Positions 41,448-49,638 of a stretch of DNA of 64,000 nucleotides are shown piece by piece (position 1 is the stretch's first letter; each line of letters starts with the position of its first letter). The stretch is from Neomelitea salexigens DSM 19753 (GTDB lineage Bacteria > Pseudomonadota > Gammaproteobacteria > Pseudomonadales > Spongiibacteraceae): the NCBI RefSeq assembly GCF_000422345.1, contig NZ_AULP01000007.1, positions 58,154-122,153 of the forward strand. Direction: 5' to 3'. The notes under the pieces are model-generated. The model saw only the letters and a program-made list of their open reading frames with translations. It was not told the origin of the DNA and made no database searches. Both the position numbers and the translations under genes were made by a program.

Positions 41448-43732
41448 CACGATTGCTTTCCCTGGCTGCCTTTACCCTTGGCGCGCTGGTTATTCTGTGG
41501 ATGGGGGTGGCCGTTGCCGCCGGCCATCTGCTGGCATCGGTAGTGATGTTGCTCATCGCGCTGGCCTATTTTACCGGCGGGGCCGAATTGCTGCGCTATC
41601 AGCAGGCGACCGGTGCGCTGCACGCGGCCCTGGCGCAGGGCGGCGATGTGGAATTGAACCGCTGGCTGGATGCCTTGCCCGCGTCGCTGCGCAACCCAGT
41701 ACGTCAGCGTATCGAAGGGGAATACGTAGGGCTGCCGGTGCCCGTGCTCACGCCCTATCTGGTTGGCCTGCTGGTGATGCTGGGTTTGATGGGCACCTTC
41801 GTCGGTATGGTCGAAACCCTGGGCGGTGCGGTACAGGCTCTGGAGGGTAGCACCGAGCTCAGCGCCATTCGCGACGGCCTTACTACGCCGATCAAGGGCT
41901 TGGGCATGGCCTTCGGCACCTCGGTAGCCGGTGTGGCGGCATCGGCGATGCTGGGTTTTATCGCCACGCTTAGCCGCCGCGAGCGCATTGATGCGTCCCG
42001 CGAGTTGGATCAACAGCGCGACAGCCGCTTCCGGAACTACTCTCTCAGTCATCAGCGCCAACAAACCTATTCCGCCCTGCAACAACAAGCCGATGCTCTG
42101 CCCACCGTTGCCAGCCAGCTCACGGCACTGAGTGAGCGCCTCGGTACGATGGGCGAGCAGCTCAGCCAGCAATTGCTCGACAACCAGCAGCAGTTTCAGC
42201 AGAGCGTGCAGCAGGATTTTCAATCACTGGCCAATGCTGTGGCCGAGTCACTCAATCGCAGTTTGGCTGACAGCGGTCGTCAGGCTGGCGAAACCATAAA
42301 GCCGGTTGTAGAGGGGCTGCTGGCAGGGTTGGAGCGCGATCTACAGCAGCGCCACCAACAGTTTGACGAGGCCGCCAATGCGCGCCTTGAGGCGATGTCT
42401 AGTCAGCTCGAGCAAAGCGCGGCCACCATCGATAGCACCTGGCAAAAAGGCCTCGAAAATCAGCAGCGCGCCAATCGTGAATTGGCCGATGCGGTGGGTC
42501 AAAGCCTCAGCAGTAGCGCCGAGCAGATGGCCCGCGACAGTCGCCAGTTGCTAGACGATGCCGCCCAGCGCAGCGCCGAGGCGCTGCAAGCCCAGCGCGA
42601 TGCCGAAGCCGAGCGGCTACAGCAGTGGCAGGCGGCCTTTGCCAATGCTGAAACCATGTTGTCGGCAGTGGCCCGCTCCTTGGGCGAAGATGCCGAAACC
42701 CGCAATGCGGCGTTGAACAGCGTCAACCAACAGTTACTGGAGCAGCAGCGCCAGCAACTTGAAGAGCAGCAAGCGGCTGAGCAGCGCTGGCAGGAAAGTG
42801 TGGCGGCGCGAAGCACACAGCTGATCGATGCCCTGCAGGGCCAGTTGCAAAAGCTGCGTGATGAAGAAGGACAGCGCGGCGACGCGGCGGTTAGCCGTTT
42901 GGAAACGCTGCAGGCAGCCATTGCCGAGCAACTGAGCCAGCAACAGGCCGCCGAGCAGCGCTGGCAAGCAACTGTGGCAGAGCGCAGCAGTGCACTGATC
43001 GATGCCCTGCAAGGTCAATTGCAACAGCTGCGCGACGAGGAGGCGCAGCGCGGCGATGCCGCCGTGAGCCGACTGGAAACCTTGCAAGCCGCGGTGGCGA
43101 CGCAATTGGCCGAACTGGGCAATTCGTTGGAGGCGCCGCTGGCCAATCTGATCGAATCCGCGTCGGAGGCGCCGCGCGTTGCGGCTGAACTGATGGAGCA
43201 ATTGCGCGGCGAAATTACCAAGAATATTGAGCGCGATAACAGCCTGCTCGATGAGCGCCGTGAGTTAATGTCGGAGCTGGCCAGTTTGACCGATGGCCTG
43301 CGCGACAGCAGTCAGGCGCAGCGCGAAGCGGTTGAGCAGTTGCTCGCTAACAGCGGCGATACTCTCAAGCAGCTGGGTGAGCGTTTGGGTGACAGCATTG
43401 AGCAGCGCGCCGGTCAGCTGGCCGAGCTTGGCGACCAACTGGCGGGTAGCGCGCTGGAGTTGTCTGGCGTGGGCGACACCTTTGCCGCCGCGGTGCAGCA
43501 GTTTGGTGACAGTAACGTCGAACTGCTGGCGGCGCTGGCCAGTGTCGAACAAACCCTCAAGGAAAGCGGCGAGCGCAGCGATGAGCAAATGAGTTACTAC
43601 GTTGCCCAGGCGCGGGAAATTATCGACCACAACCTGCTCACCCATCAGGATATTCTGGCGCGCCTGCAAGCCCTTACCGACAGTGCCGAGCAGCTTGAGC
43701 TGAACATGAACGCCGAAGGGGCTGACGCGTGA
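41444..43732 (+). CDS. DUF802 protein: MotA/TolQ/ExbB-like membrane unit with long coiled-coil tail
   Basis: 762 residues. Two hydrophobic helices at about 5-50, a third at about 105-130 (LLVMLGLMGTFVGMVETLGG) and a fourth at about 150-180 (GLGMAFGTSVAGVAASAML). The latter two have the Gly/Thr pattern of TolQ/ExbB/MotA channel helices. From about 180 to 762 the protein is one long Gln/Glu/Ala-rich coiled coil, including a perfect-length 58-residue tandem repeat. This layout, a five-helix-bundle stator with a cytoplasmic tail, is that of ZorA. The gene overlaps both neighbours by 4 bp and precedes an OmpA/MotB-like gene. Expected role: proton- or sodium-driven rotary or force-generating unit in the inner membrane. 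The function is undetermined. Confidence 0.8.
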   Translation: MTRLLSLAAFTLGALVILWMGVAVAAGHLLASVVMLLIALAYFTGGAELLRYQQATGALHAALAQGGDVELNRWLDALPASLRNPVRQRIEGEYVGLPVPVLTPYLVGLLVMLGLMGTFVGMVETLGGAVQALEGSTELSAIRDGLTTPIKGLGMAFGTSVAGVAASAMLGFIATLSRRERIDASRELDQQRDSRFRNYSLSHQRQQTYSALQQQADALPTVASQLTALSERLGTMGEQLSQQLLDNQQQFQQSVQQDFQSLANAVAESLNRSLADSGRQAGETIKPVVEGLLAGLERDLQQRHQQFDEAANARLEAMSSQLEQSAATIDSTWQKGLENQQRANRELADAVGQSLSSSAEQMARDSRQLLDDAAQRSAEALQAQRDAEAERLQQWQAAFANAETMLSAVARSLGEDAETRNAALNSVNQQLLEQQRQQLEEQQAAEQRWQESVAARSTQLIDALQGQLQKLRDEEGQRGDAAVSRLETLQAAIAEQLSQQQAAEQRWQATVAERSSALIDALQGQLQQLRDEEAQRGDAAVSRLETLQAAVATQLAELGNSLEAPLANLIESASEAPRVAAELMEQLRGEITKNIERDNSLLDERRELMSELASLTDGLRDSSQAQREAVEQLLANSGDTLKQLGERLGDSIEQRAGQLAELGDQLAGSALELSGVGDTFAAAVQQFGDSNVELLAALASVEQTLKESGERSDEQMSYYVAQAREIIDHNLLTHQDILARLQALTDSAEQLELNMNAEGADA
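42767..43114 (+). repeat. Two tandem 174-bp (58-codon) repeats inside the DUF802 gene
   Basis: The units start at 42767 and 42941 and encode near-identical coiled-coil modules beginning QQAAEQRW and containing LIDALQGQLQ, LRDEE and RGDAAVSRLETLQAA. They differ mainly at synonymous or conservative positions. Copy number may vary between strains and would set tail length. Confidence 0.9.
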
Positions 43733-44364
43733 GTCGCGAACTTGATGACGGCTTGAGCCAAGAGCCGCCAATCTGGGCGATCTTTGGTGACCTGATGACC
43801 GGCATGGTGGGCGTGTTCGTGCTGCTGCTCATTTGGGCGCTGGGCTTTCAGTTGGAGCTGGCGAAAAGTCTGGAGAAAGAAGTCGCCCAGCGAGAGGTGG
43901 AGCAACAGCGCCGCGCCGTGCTGGAAGAGGCGCTTGCTGCGCCCTTGGCCAGTGGTCGAGTGACCCTGCGCGACGGCCGCATTGGCATAAGCGGCAGCGT
44001 GTTGTTTTCGCTGAACTCGGCGGAACTTCAGCAAGAAGGCCGGGAACTGCTGCGCAGCCTGATCCCGCCGCTCAAATTGTTTGTGCAGGAAAATGAGCAA
44101 CTGCTGATGGTAAGCGGCTTCACCGACGACCTGCCCATTCAGCAGGGCAATTTGCAGTTCTCTGACAACTGGGAGCTGTCTGCGCAGCGAGCACTAACGG
44201 TTACCCGCGCGTTGATCGACGAAGGCATGCCCGCCGACAGCGTGTTTGCCGCCGCCTTTGGCGACCAGCAACCGGTGGCTGCCAATAGTAGCGAAGATGG
44301 TCGCGCCCAAAACCGCCGCGTGGAAATGGCGCCCGTCCCCCGTGTGAAGCAGGAGGCGAAGTGA
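43729..44364 (+). CDS. OmpA/MotB-like peptidoglycan-binding stator protein
   Basis: 211 residues from GTG, overlapping the DUF802 stop. A short cytoplasmic N-terminus leads to one membrane helix (about 16-38) that starts IFGDLMTGMVGVFVLL. Asp21 sits where MotB and ZorB have the ion-binding Asp. A coiled linker follows, then an OmpA-type domain (about 85-205) with VSGFTDDLPIQ, NWELSAQRALTV and the peptidoglycan-binding NRRVEM. This is the partner of the preceding channel protein, as MotB with MotA or ZorB with ZorA. It anchors the complex to the cell wall. Confidence 0.85.
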   Translation: MSRELDDGLSQEPPIWAIFGDLMTGMVGVFVLLLIWALGFQLELAKSLEKEVAQREVEQQRRAVLEEALAAPLASGRVTLRDGRIGISGSVLFSLNSAELQQEGRELLRSLIPPLKLFVQENEQLLMVSGFTDDLPIQQGNLQFSDNWELSAQRALTVTRALIDEGMPADSVFAAAFGDQQPVAANSSEDGRAQNRRVEMAPVPRVKQEAK

Positions 44365-45089
44365 CTCCCGCTCCCGGTATGCCACTGGCGGAATTGCAGG
44401 CAACGCTGGCGGCGCTGCAAGGACAGAGTCCTCAGTTTGACCCACCGCGCCTGCGCGGCGTGGAAAGTCTGTTGGAGAGGGCGCAACAGCAGCGGCCGTC
44501 AGTACAGGCGCCCCTGTTGCGCCGCGCGGCATCAATGCTTGCCGATTACCGTCGCGACTGCGAGCAATTCAGCGAGCAGCCGAGCCGACTGGCTGGTGTG
44601 CTGGCTACACACCGCCAGCAATTGGCGACTCGTCGCAGTGGCGCTGCTTCAGCCCTGCGGGCCCTGCAAGCGGAGCTAAACCGAGACACCCCGGATGACG
44701 CCGCAAGCGACGAAGCAAGTTCGCCGATCAGTGCCTTGCTCCGCCAGCAGGAATTTTCGCTGTTGGGCGCTTCCCAGAGCCATGCACCCGATAACGCGAC
44801 CAGCGAGCCGCCAAAAGAACTGCGCGCATTGCGCCAATTGCGCAGCCGCCAGCGCCATCAGGATATCGAGCAGCGCATCGATCAGGCCATTCAAAACGCC
44901 CCCCAAGATCCCGGCCCTCTCAACCCGCAAATGCTGGCTATTCGCTCGCTGACCAATATGCGCGAACGCTCGCCGGCCTACCTGAAACAGTTTGTTGGCT
45001 ACCTCGATACCTTATTGTGGTTAGAAGCGCAGCTGCCCGGCGAAGAAACTAGCAAAGCCGGCAAGGGCAAACGTCGCAAAGCGCGCTAG
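44361..45089 (+). CDS. DUF2894-family protein, last gene of motor-like operon
   Basis: 242 residues from GTG overlapping the previous stop (GTGA). It is soluble, helical, Gln/Arg/Ala-rich, with a basic C-terminus (GKGKRRKAR). The block MLAIRSLTNMRERSPAYLKQFVGYLDTLLWLE is the part I associate with DUF2894. No catalytic motif is seen. It is encoded with DUF3348/DUF802/OmpA in other proteobacteria. A tail-binding or nucleic-acid-binding role is possible because of the basic end; this is inference. Confidence 0.7.
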   Translation: MTPAPGMPLAELQATLAALQGQSPQFDPPRLRGVESLLERAQQQRPSVQAPLLRRAASMLADYRRDCEQFSEQPSRLAGVLATHRQQLATRRSGAASALRALQAELNRDTPDDAASDEASSPISALLRQQEFSLLGASQSHAPDNATSEPPKELRALRQLRSRQRHQDIEQRIDQAIQNAPQDPGPLNPQMLAIRSLTNMRERSPAYLKQFVGYLDTLLWLEAQLPGEETSKAGKGKRRKAR

Positions 45090-45153
45090 TGGCATCGCCT
45101 TCCTGTAGGCATTCTGTGCTAGGGTAGCGGGCAAATTTTATGAGGAAGCCATC

Positions 45154-45924
45154 ATGAAAGCGCTCGATATCGCGACATCTGTTTTTGCCAGTTCCAGTCG
45201 TGCCTGGCGGGGCACCGCCGCCTTTACATCGACCCCGAGCAAGCCGGAAAAATTACTTGAGCTCTACGAGTATGAGGGTTGTCCGTTCTGTCGGCTCGTT
45301 CGGGAAGTACTGTGTGAGCTGGACCTGGATGCGATGATCTACCCCTGTCCGAAAGGCGGCATGCGTTTTCGTGGCACGGCAATCGATTTGAGCGGTGCCA
45401 GCCAGTTCCCGCTGCTGGTCGACCCCAACAATGATGTGGTGCTACTGGAGTCTGCAGAGATCATCGACTACCTCTATCACCAGTATGGTGGTGGTCGCCG
45501 TCGCGCCTCGCGGGGAGTATTGCGTCAGGTGGATATGCTGTCATCGCTGGCGGCAACCGCGTTGCGATCGTCGCCGAAGCCGCGCGGTATGTATGCGGCG
45601 GAGTCCACAGCGCCCGCTCAGCCGCTGGAGTTGTATAGCTTTGAGTCCAGCCCCTATGCGCGCTTGGTAAGAGAGCGTTTAAGCGAGTTGGAAATCCCTT
45701 ACCGCCTGCGTAATTTCGCCAAGTCTCGTTGGCAGGAAATGGGGCCGCCAATTGTGCGTGAAAAATTCTTCCCTGATGCGCCAATAACCAGCGATAACCG
45801 GCTGCGTTTGCGGGAGCTAACCGGGCGCAGTCAGGTGCCGTACTTGGTCGACCCCAACACGGGGGTAGCCATGTTTGAGTCGGCAGACATTATCGACTAT
45901 CTCAATGAAACCTACGCCGAATAA
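45154..45924 (+). CDS. Protein with two GST-N/glutaredoxin-like domains
   Basis: 256 residues. Two thioredoxin-fold GST N-terminal domains lie in tandem, about 35-110 and 160-255. The first has a redox motif C43-P-F-C46 after LYEYEG; the second has SPYA at the same place, so only the first can act as a disulfide enzyme. Each contains the cis-Pro strand (FPLLVDPN, VPYLVDPN) and the ESAEIIDYL / ESADIIDYL glutathione-contact block. No GST C-terminal helical domain follows. It lies 64 bp after the motor operon in the same direction; promoter unclear. Possible role: glutathione-dependent redox protection. Confidence 0.85.
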   Translation: MKALDIATSVFASSSRAWRGTAAFTSTPSKPEKLLELYEYEGCPFCRLVREVLCELDLDAMIYPCPKGGMRFRGTAIDLSGASQFPLLVDPNNDVVLLESAEIIDYLYHQYGGGRRRASRGVLRQVDMLSSLAATALRSSPKPRGMYAAESTAPAQPLELYSFESSPYARLVRERLSELEIPYRLRNFAKSRWQEMGPPIVREKFFPDAPITSDNRLRLRELTGRSQVPYLVDPNTGVAMFESADIIDYLNETYAE

Positions 45925-45931
45925 CGGCTGG

Positions 45932-47077
45932 TTAGAAGGCCGCCTGGTATATACCCAGAATATCTTGTAGTGACAGTGTTCTGGGGTTATTTCGCAGTAA
46001 GCGCTCAACGCCGAGCGCCTCCTCTGCGAGGCTGGGCAGGTCTTGTTCAGGAATATTGAGTACTCGCAAATTGGCGGGAATGTTTACATCCCTGCAAAGG
46101 GCGTGCAAACGCTCGATGACTCGGTTTGCTGCGCTGTGGTGATCGAGGTCTGGTCTTTCCCCAAAGGCAGCGGCAATGTCGCTAAAGCGCTCTATGCAAG
46201 CCATTTTGTTTACCTGCATGACATGGGGAAGCAGGAGAGCATTACTCACACCATGAGAGATGTGGTAACGGCCACCGAGTGGGTACGCCAGGGCATGCAC
46301 CGCCCCCACACCAGCGTTACCAAAAGCCAATCCAGCCAGTAAGCTACCGGTGGCCATGTCTTCTCGCGCCGACATATTTTCGGGCTTGGCATACGCTTTT
46401 GGCAGTGCATTGATGATTAGCGTCATTGCCTTAGTGGCGAGGGCGTCAGTAATCGGACTCGCAAAGTTAGAGAGGTAGGCCTCAATAGCGTGAACTAAAG
46501 CGTCTACGCCGCTAGCGGCTGTGACGGAAGGTGGGCAGGTGAGTGTCATTTCGGGGCTGACAATAGCGAGATCTGGCAGTAAATAATCGCTAACAATGCC
46601 TTTCTTAAGCTGTGCTTTCGGGTCTGACAATATCGCAATATTCGTGACCTCTGATCCAGTCCCTGCTGTTGTGGGGATCGCGATAAGTGGCACATTGCGC
46701 TGCTTTACCATTCCTTCACCAAAGAGCGATTCCAGCGGACCCTCGTGGCTAGCCATCACCGCGGTGCATTTTGCGATATCGATTGCGCTACCGCCGCCGA
46801 CCGCGATAATGCCGTCAAAGTTGTGATTACCAAAATAGTTTGCGCAGGCTTTTACAACATCCACTTCAGGCTCTGCGGGGACCTCGTCGAAGATGTCCTT
46901 GTCACTAATGCCCGCGGCTTCGGTGATGTATGCAAGACTCCCTGAGTTGCGAACCCCCTTATCAGTTACGAGCAAAGGATGCTGGATATTTTGCGATTGT
47001 AAGTAGTCTTTGAGCTGATCTATCGCGCCAGAGCCGGTGAGTAGCTGTTGCGCGGATCGAAATTTGGCGACGGGCAT
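45932..47077 (-). CDS. Iron-containing alcohol dehydrogenase
   Basis: 381 residues with an NAD-binding GGGSAIDIAK (about 95-105), TTAGTGSEVTN, and the metal site residues Asp/His in DALVHAIEAYLSN and ALAYPLGGRYHISHGVSNALLLPH. It is type III ADH; substrates range from ethanol to 1,3-propanediol and lactaldehyde, so I do not specify. It is convergent with the GST-like gene (stops 8 bp apart). An upstream gap holds a terminator-like hairpin. Confidence 0.9.
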   Translation of the reverse strand: MPVAKFRSAQQLLTGSGAIDQLKDYLQSQNIQHPLLVTDKGVRNSGSLAYITEAAGISDKDIFDEVPAEPEVDVVKACANYFGNHNFDGIIAVGGGSAIDIAKCTAVMASHEGPLESLFGEGMVKQRNVPLIAIPTTAGTGSEVTNIAILSDPKAQLKKGIVSDYLLPDLAIVSPEMTLTCPPSVTAASGVDALVHAIEAYLSNFASPITDALATKAMTLIINALPKAYAKPENMSAREDMATGSLLAGLAFGNAGVGAVHALAYPLGGRYHISHGVSNALLLPHVMQVNKMACIERFSDIAAAFGERPDLDHHSAANRVIERLHALCRDVNIPANLRVLNIPEQDLPSLAEEALGVERLLRNNPRTLSLQDILGIYQAAF

Positions 47078-47233
47078 GGGGCTGTCCTATTTGTTAAATC
47101 AAAGCGAGGCACTAACGGGGTGCTCGACTACCCAATATAGCATTGTCGTCATGGATTTTTTGTAGAGGCCTTGCGCCAAATGAAGCCGCTGGCATATAGT
47201 GATGGCGTTGCTAACGAATGTAGTATGTAAATT

Positions 47234-47317
47234 ATGTATCAGTGGTGTTTCGCCAAATTTCTCGCTGCCATGCGCCGTATTGTGTGTGTGGCGAGATGGT
47301 GTGCGGCGGAGAATTGA
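47234..47317 (+). CDS. Candidate 27-codon leader peptide
   Basis: An ATG frame with three Cys and two Trp codons (MYQWCFAKFL...VCVARWC...) ends 23 bases before a terminator hairpin, which in turn lies 50 bases before the DMT transporter ATG. That is the layout of an attenuation leader. There is no clear ribosome-binding site, so the frame may be chance. Confidence 0.2.
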   Translation: MYQWCFAKFLAAMRRIVCVARWCAAEN

Positions 47318-47339
47318 TACAAAGAAAATACCCAATTCC

Positions 47340-47373
47340 AAAAGGCCGCAGACATTTCATCTGCGGCCTTTTT
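47340..47373 (+). terminator. Terminator hairpin upstream of DMT transporter gene
   Basis: The 13-bp perfect arms aaaaggccgcaga and tctgcggcctttt surround catttca. No plus-strand gene ends near it: the last one stopped at 45924. It must therefore end a small transcript or attenuate the transporter mRNA. The rest of 47078-47422 holds no other gene and must contain the ADH promoter. Confidence 0.85.
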
Positions 47374-47422
47374 CGTTGTGGGCCTCGGGGACATGTCTCG
47401 GCAAATACGTGAGTAAAGCGCC

Positions 47423-48328
47423 ATGCTTGTACGGTTTGTCTATCTACTGGTTATTCTTATCTGGGCGACGACGCCACTGTCGATAAAACTTGGTGGCGAT
47501 TCGTTGCCCCCCATCGCGGCATTGAGCCTGCGTATTCTTATTGCGTTTTTTGTCGGCAGTGCGCTGTGCACACTGTTTGGTGTGGCGGGTTTAAATATTC
47601 GCCGCCACTGGAAGCTTTACTTCGCCGCATCCATCAGCTTGTTTCCCAATATGGCATTGGTGTATTGGGCTGCGCAATATATTCCCTCGGGACTGATCGC
47701 ACTGATGTTTGGCTTGTCGCCGTTTTTCACGGCGGCGCTGGCGTGGCCGATGTTGGGTGAGCGGATGTTGGTGCCGCGCAAGCTGTTTGCCATTGCGCTG
47801 GCAGCGCTGGGTTTGCTGTGTATTCTGGCCGACGATGTGGTGATCACCGGCGACAGTTACACCGGTATCGCGCTAATGCTGCTGTCTAATTTACTGTTCT
47901 CGGGCAGCGCCGTGTGGGTTAAAAAGCTCAACGCCACCATTGTTGTGTCGCCGGTGGAGCAGGCGCTGGGTGCAATGGCCTTCGCCTTGCCGGGTATGTT
48001 GCTGAGCTGGTGGCTGTGGGTTGGCTTTGAGCCACTGGTGTTCAGTGCCGTATCGCTGGCATCACTGCTGTACCTGGCCCTGTTTGCGTCGTTGGTCGGC
48101 TTTGTTGCCTATTACTACATTCTGAAAGTCATGCCAGTGGAAACCGTCTCGTTGATCCCCCTGGTGTCGCCGGTGCTGGCGCTGGTCATTGGCAGTGTGG
48201 TTGTCGACGAGCCGATCACGCCAGCGATGCTAATGGGCGCGGGCATGATTATTACCGCCTTGGCTGTTCATCAGGGCTTGTGGCGTCAGCGCTCGCCGAT
48301 GAACACGATGATGGACACGCGGTCATAG
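47423..48328 (+). CDS. DMT-superfamily (EamA) transporter
   Basis: 301 residues with ten hydrophobic helices and two EamA repeats: first (about 5-135) with PLSIKLGGDSLPPIAALSLR and IPSGLIALMFGLSPFFTAALAW, second (about 150-285) with SGSAVWVKKL and LIPLVSPVLALVIGSVV. It is a small-molecule exporter or importer of the inner membrane; substrates of the family include amino acids and metabolites. Expression may be controlled by the terminator just upstream. Confidence 0.88.
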   Translation: MLVRFVYLLVILIWATTPLSIKLGGDSLPPIAALSLRILIAFFVGSALCTLFGVAGLNIRRHWKLYFAASISLFPNMALVYWAAQYIPSGLIALMFGLSPFFTAALAWPMLGERMLVPRKLFAIALAALGLLCILADDVVITGDSYTGIALMLLSNLLFSGSAVWVKKLNATIVVSPVEQALGAMAFALPGMLLSWWLWVGFEPLVFSAVSLASLLYLALFASLVGFVAYYYILKVMPVETVSLIPLVSPVLALVIGSVVVDEPITPAMLMGAGMIITALAVHQGLWRQRSPMNTMMDTRS

Positions 48329-48391
48329 CAGAAGGCCGGAGTACCAGAGATGTAACAAGCTATGTGCTCGTGCATCTATTGTGGCAAGGTA

Positions 48392-48419
48392 GGCTCACCG
48401 CGAGGTGCTGCGGTGAGCC
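48392..48419 (+). other. Hairpin in the leader of the yghU-like gene
   Basis: Ten-base perfect arms ggctcaccgc and gcggtgagcc around gaggtgct. No T-run follows, so it is not a standard terminator. It lies 30 bases upstream of the ATG at 48449 and might affect translation or be a protein-binding palindrome. Confidence 0.45.
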
Positions 48420-48448
48420 ATTACTACAACAACGTGGAGAATGTGTGT

Positions 48449-49291
48449 ATGTCGGAATCCAAGCCCTATGTCCCCCCCAAAGTCTGGACATGGAACAGTG
48501 AAAGTGGCGGGAAGTTCGCCAATATTAACCGGCCGATCTCCGGTGCGACGCACGAAAAAGCCCTGCCTAGCGGCAACCACGATTTACAGCTTTACTCGCT
48601 GGCAACCCCCAATGGCGTGAAAGTGACGGTGATGCTCGAAGAGCTACTTGAGCTGGGTATCAGTAAGGCTGAATACAACGCCTATTTGGTGAATATTATG
48701 GAGGGCGAACAGTTCTCCAGTGGCTTTGTCGACATAAACCCCAACTCAAAAATACCGGCCCTGTTGGACCGCGGTACAACGCCGCCAACGCGGGTGTTTG
48801 AATCCGGCGCGATCCTGCTCTACCTCGCTGAAAAGTTTGACGCTTTTTACCCGAAAGATGTGGCGACGCGTGCCGAGTGTCAGTCCTGGTTGATGTGGCA
48901 AATGGGCAGTGCGCCTTTCCTGGGTGGTGGCTTTGGCCACTTTTATGCCTATGCTCCAGAGAAACTGGAATACCCCATTGAGCGCTACACCATGGAGGTG
49001 AAGCGCCAGTTGGATGTGCTAGATAAGCGCCTGGCTGAGAATACCTACCTGTGCGGCGACGAGTACTCGATTGCCGATATTGCCACCTTCCCGTGGTACG
49101 GCGCCCTGGTGCTGGGCCACCTCTACGATGCGGCAGAATTTCTCGATGTCACCTCATACACCCATGTTGTGCGTTGGGCCGAGCAAATTTCTGAGCGCCC
49201 GGCGGTGCAGCGCGGTCGCCGCGTAAACCGCGTGTGGGGGCCGGAAGAGGAGCAAATGGCTGAGCGTCACAGCGCTGTGGATTTCGACTAA
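48449..49291 (+). CDS. yghU: Glutathione S-transferase / disulfide-bond oxidoreductase YghU
   Basis: 280 residues from the ATG at 48449 (ggag lies ten bases upstream; a longer frame from 48362 reads through the hairpin). It matches E. coli YghU nearly end to end: PPKVWTWNSESGGKFANINR, HDLQLYSLATPNGVKVTVML, GFVDINPNSKIPALLD, FESGAILLYLAEKFD, APFLGGGFGHFYAYAP and ERPAVQRGRRVNR. YghU has glutathione-disulfide reductase activity and binds two glutathiones per subunit. It is cytoplasmic and likely protective against oxidative or organic hydroperoxide stress. It is monocistronic with a clear terminator after it. Confidence 0.95.
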   Translation: MSESKPYVPPKVWTWNSESGGKFANINRPISGATHEKALPSGNHDLQLYSLATPNGVKVTVMLEELLELGISKAEYNAYLVNIMEGEQFSSGFVDINPNSKIPALLDRGTTPPTRVFESGAILLYLAEKFDAFYPKDVATRAECQSWLMWQMGSAPFLGGGFGHFYAYAPEKLEYPIERYTMEVKRQLDVLDKRLAENTYLCGDEYSIADIATFPWYGALVLGHLYDAAEFLDVTSYTHVVRWAEQISERPAVQRGRRVNRVWGPEEEQMAERHSAVDFD

Positions 49292-49323
49292 ATTTTGGTC
49301 TGACCATCCCTGTAGATTTTAGG

Positions 49324-49356
49324 AAAGCACTCCATTCGCGTGGGGTGCTTTTTTTT
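49324..49356 (+). terminator. Rho-independent terminator after yghU-like gene
   Basis: The arms aaagcactcc and ggggtgcttt (one G-T pair) around attcgcgt are followed by ttttt. It lies 33 bp after the stop. Confidence 0.9.
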
Positions 49357-49638
49357 ATGCTTGCTCCTGTGTGCTGGTTAGGCCTGGGGTGCTCCTTTCT
49401 CTGAGATGATGTTTGCAATAAGCCTTGCTCAGACCTCTGCCCGAAGGCAATTTATAGTCGAGATATAAAAAAGCTTGAATTTCTTCAGGCTAAAATATTT
49501 AATACCCCTACTTCACATTTTTAGCAATGAATGCATTAGGGGTGTTGCCTTTCTAGGAATAATGTGAGGCCTGTTAATAAAAAATCATAACAATGAATTT
49601 TCCATAAAGTTACCTTTTAAAAATATAACGAGGCATCT
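49357..49638. other. AT-rich non-coding gap before the TSP3 lipoprotein gene
   Basis: About 280 bp with no gene. The last 150 bp are notably AT-rich (attttccataaagttaccttttaaaaatataacg) and should hold the promoter of the lipoprotein gene. Nothing else seen. Confidence 0.5.

Noticed and set aside
40674-45089. Complete Zorya defence system
   Set aside because: Only the stator-like pair resembles ZorAB; no ZorC, ZorD or ZorE helicase/nuclease gene is present, and the flanking DUF genes occur in non-island chromosomal settings.
47199-47486. 95-codon frame before the DMT transporter
   Set aside because: It runs through the terminator hairpin and into the transporter gene in another frame; no start site.
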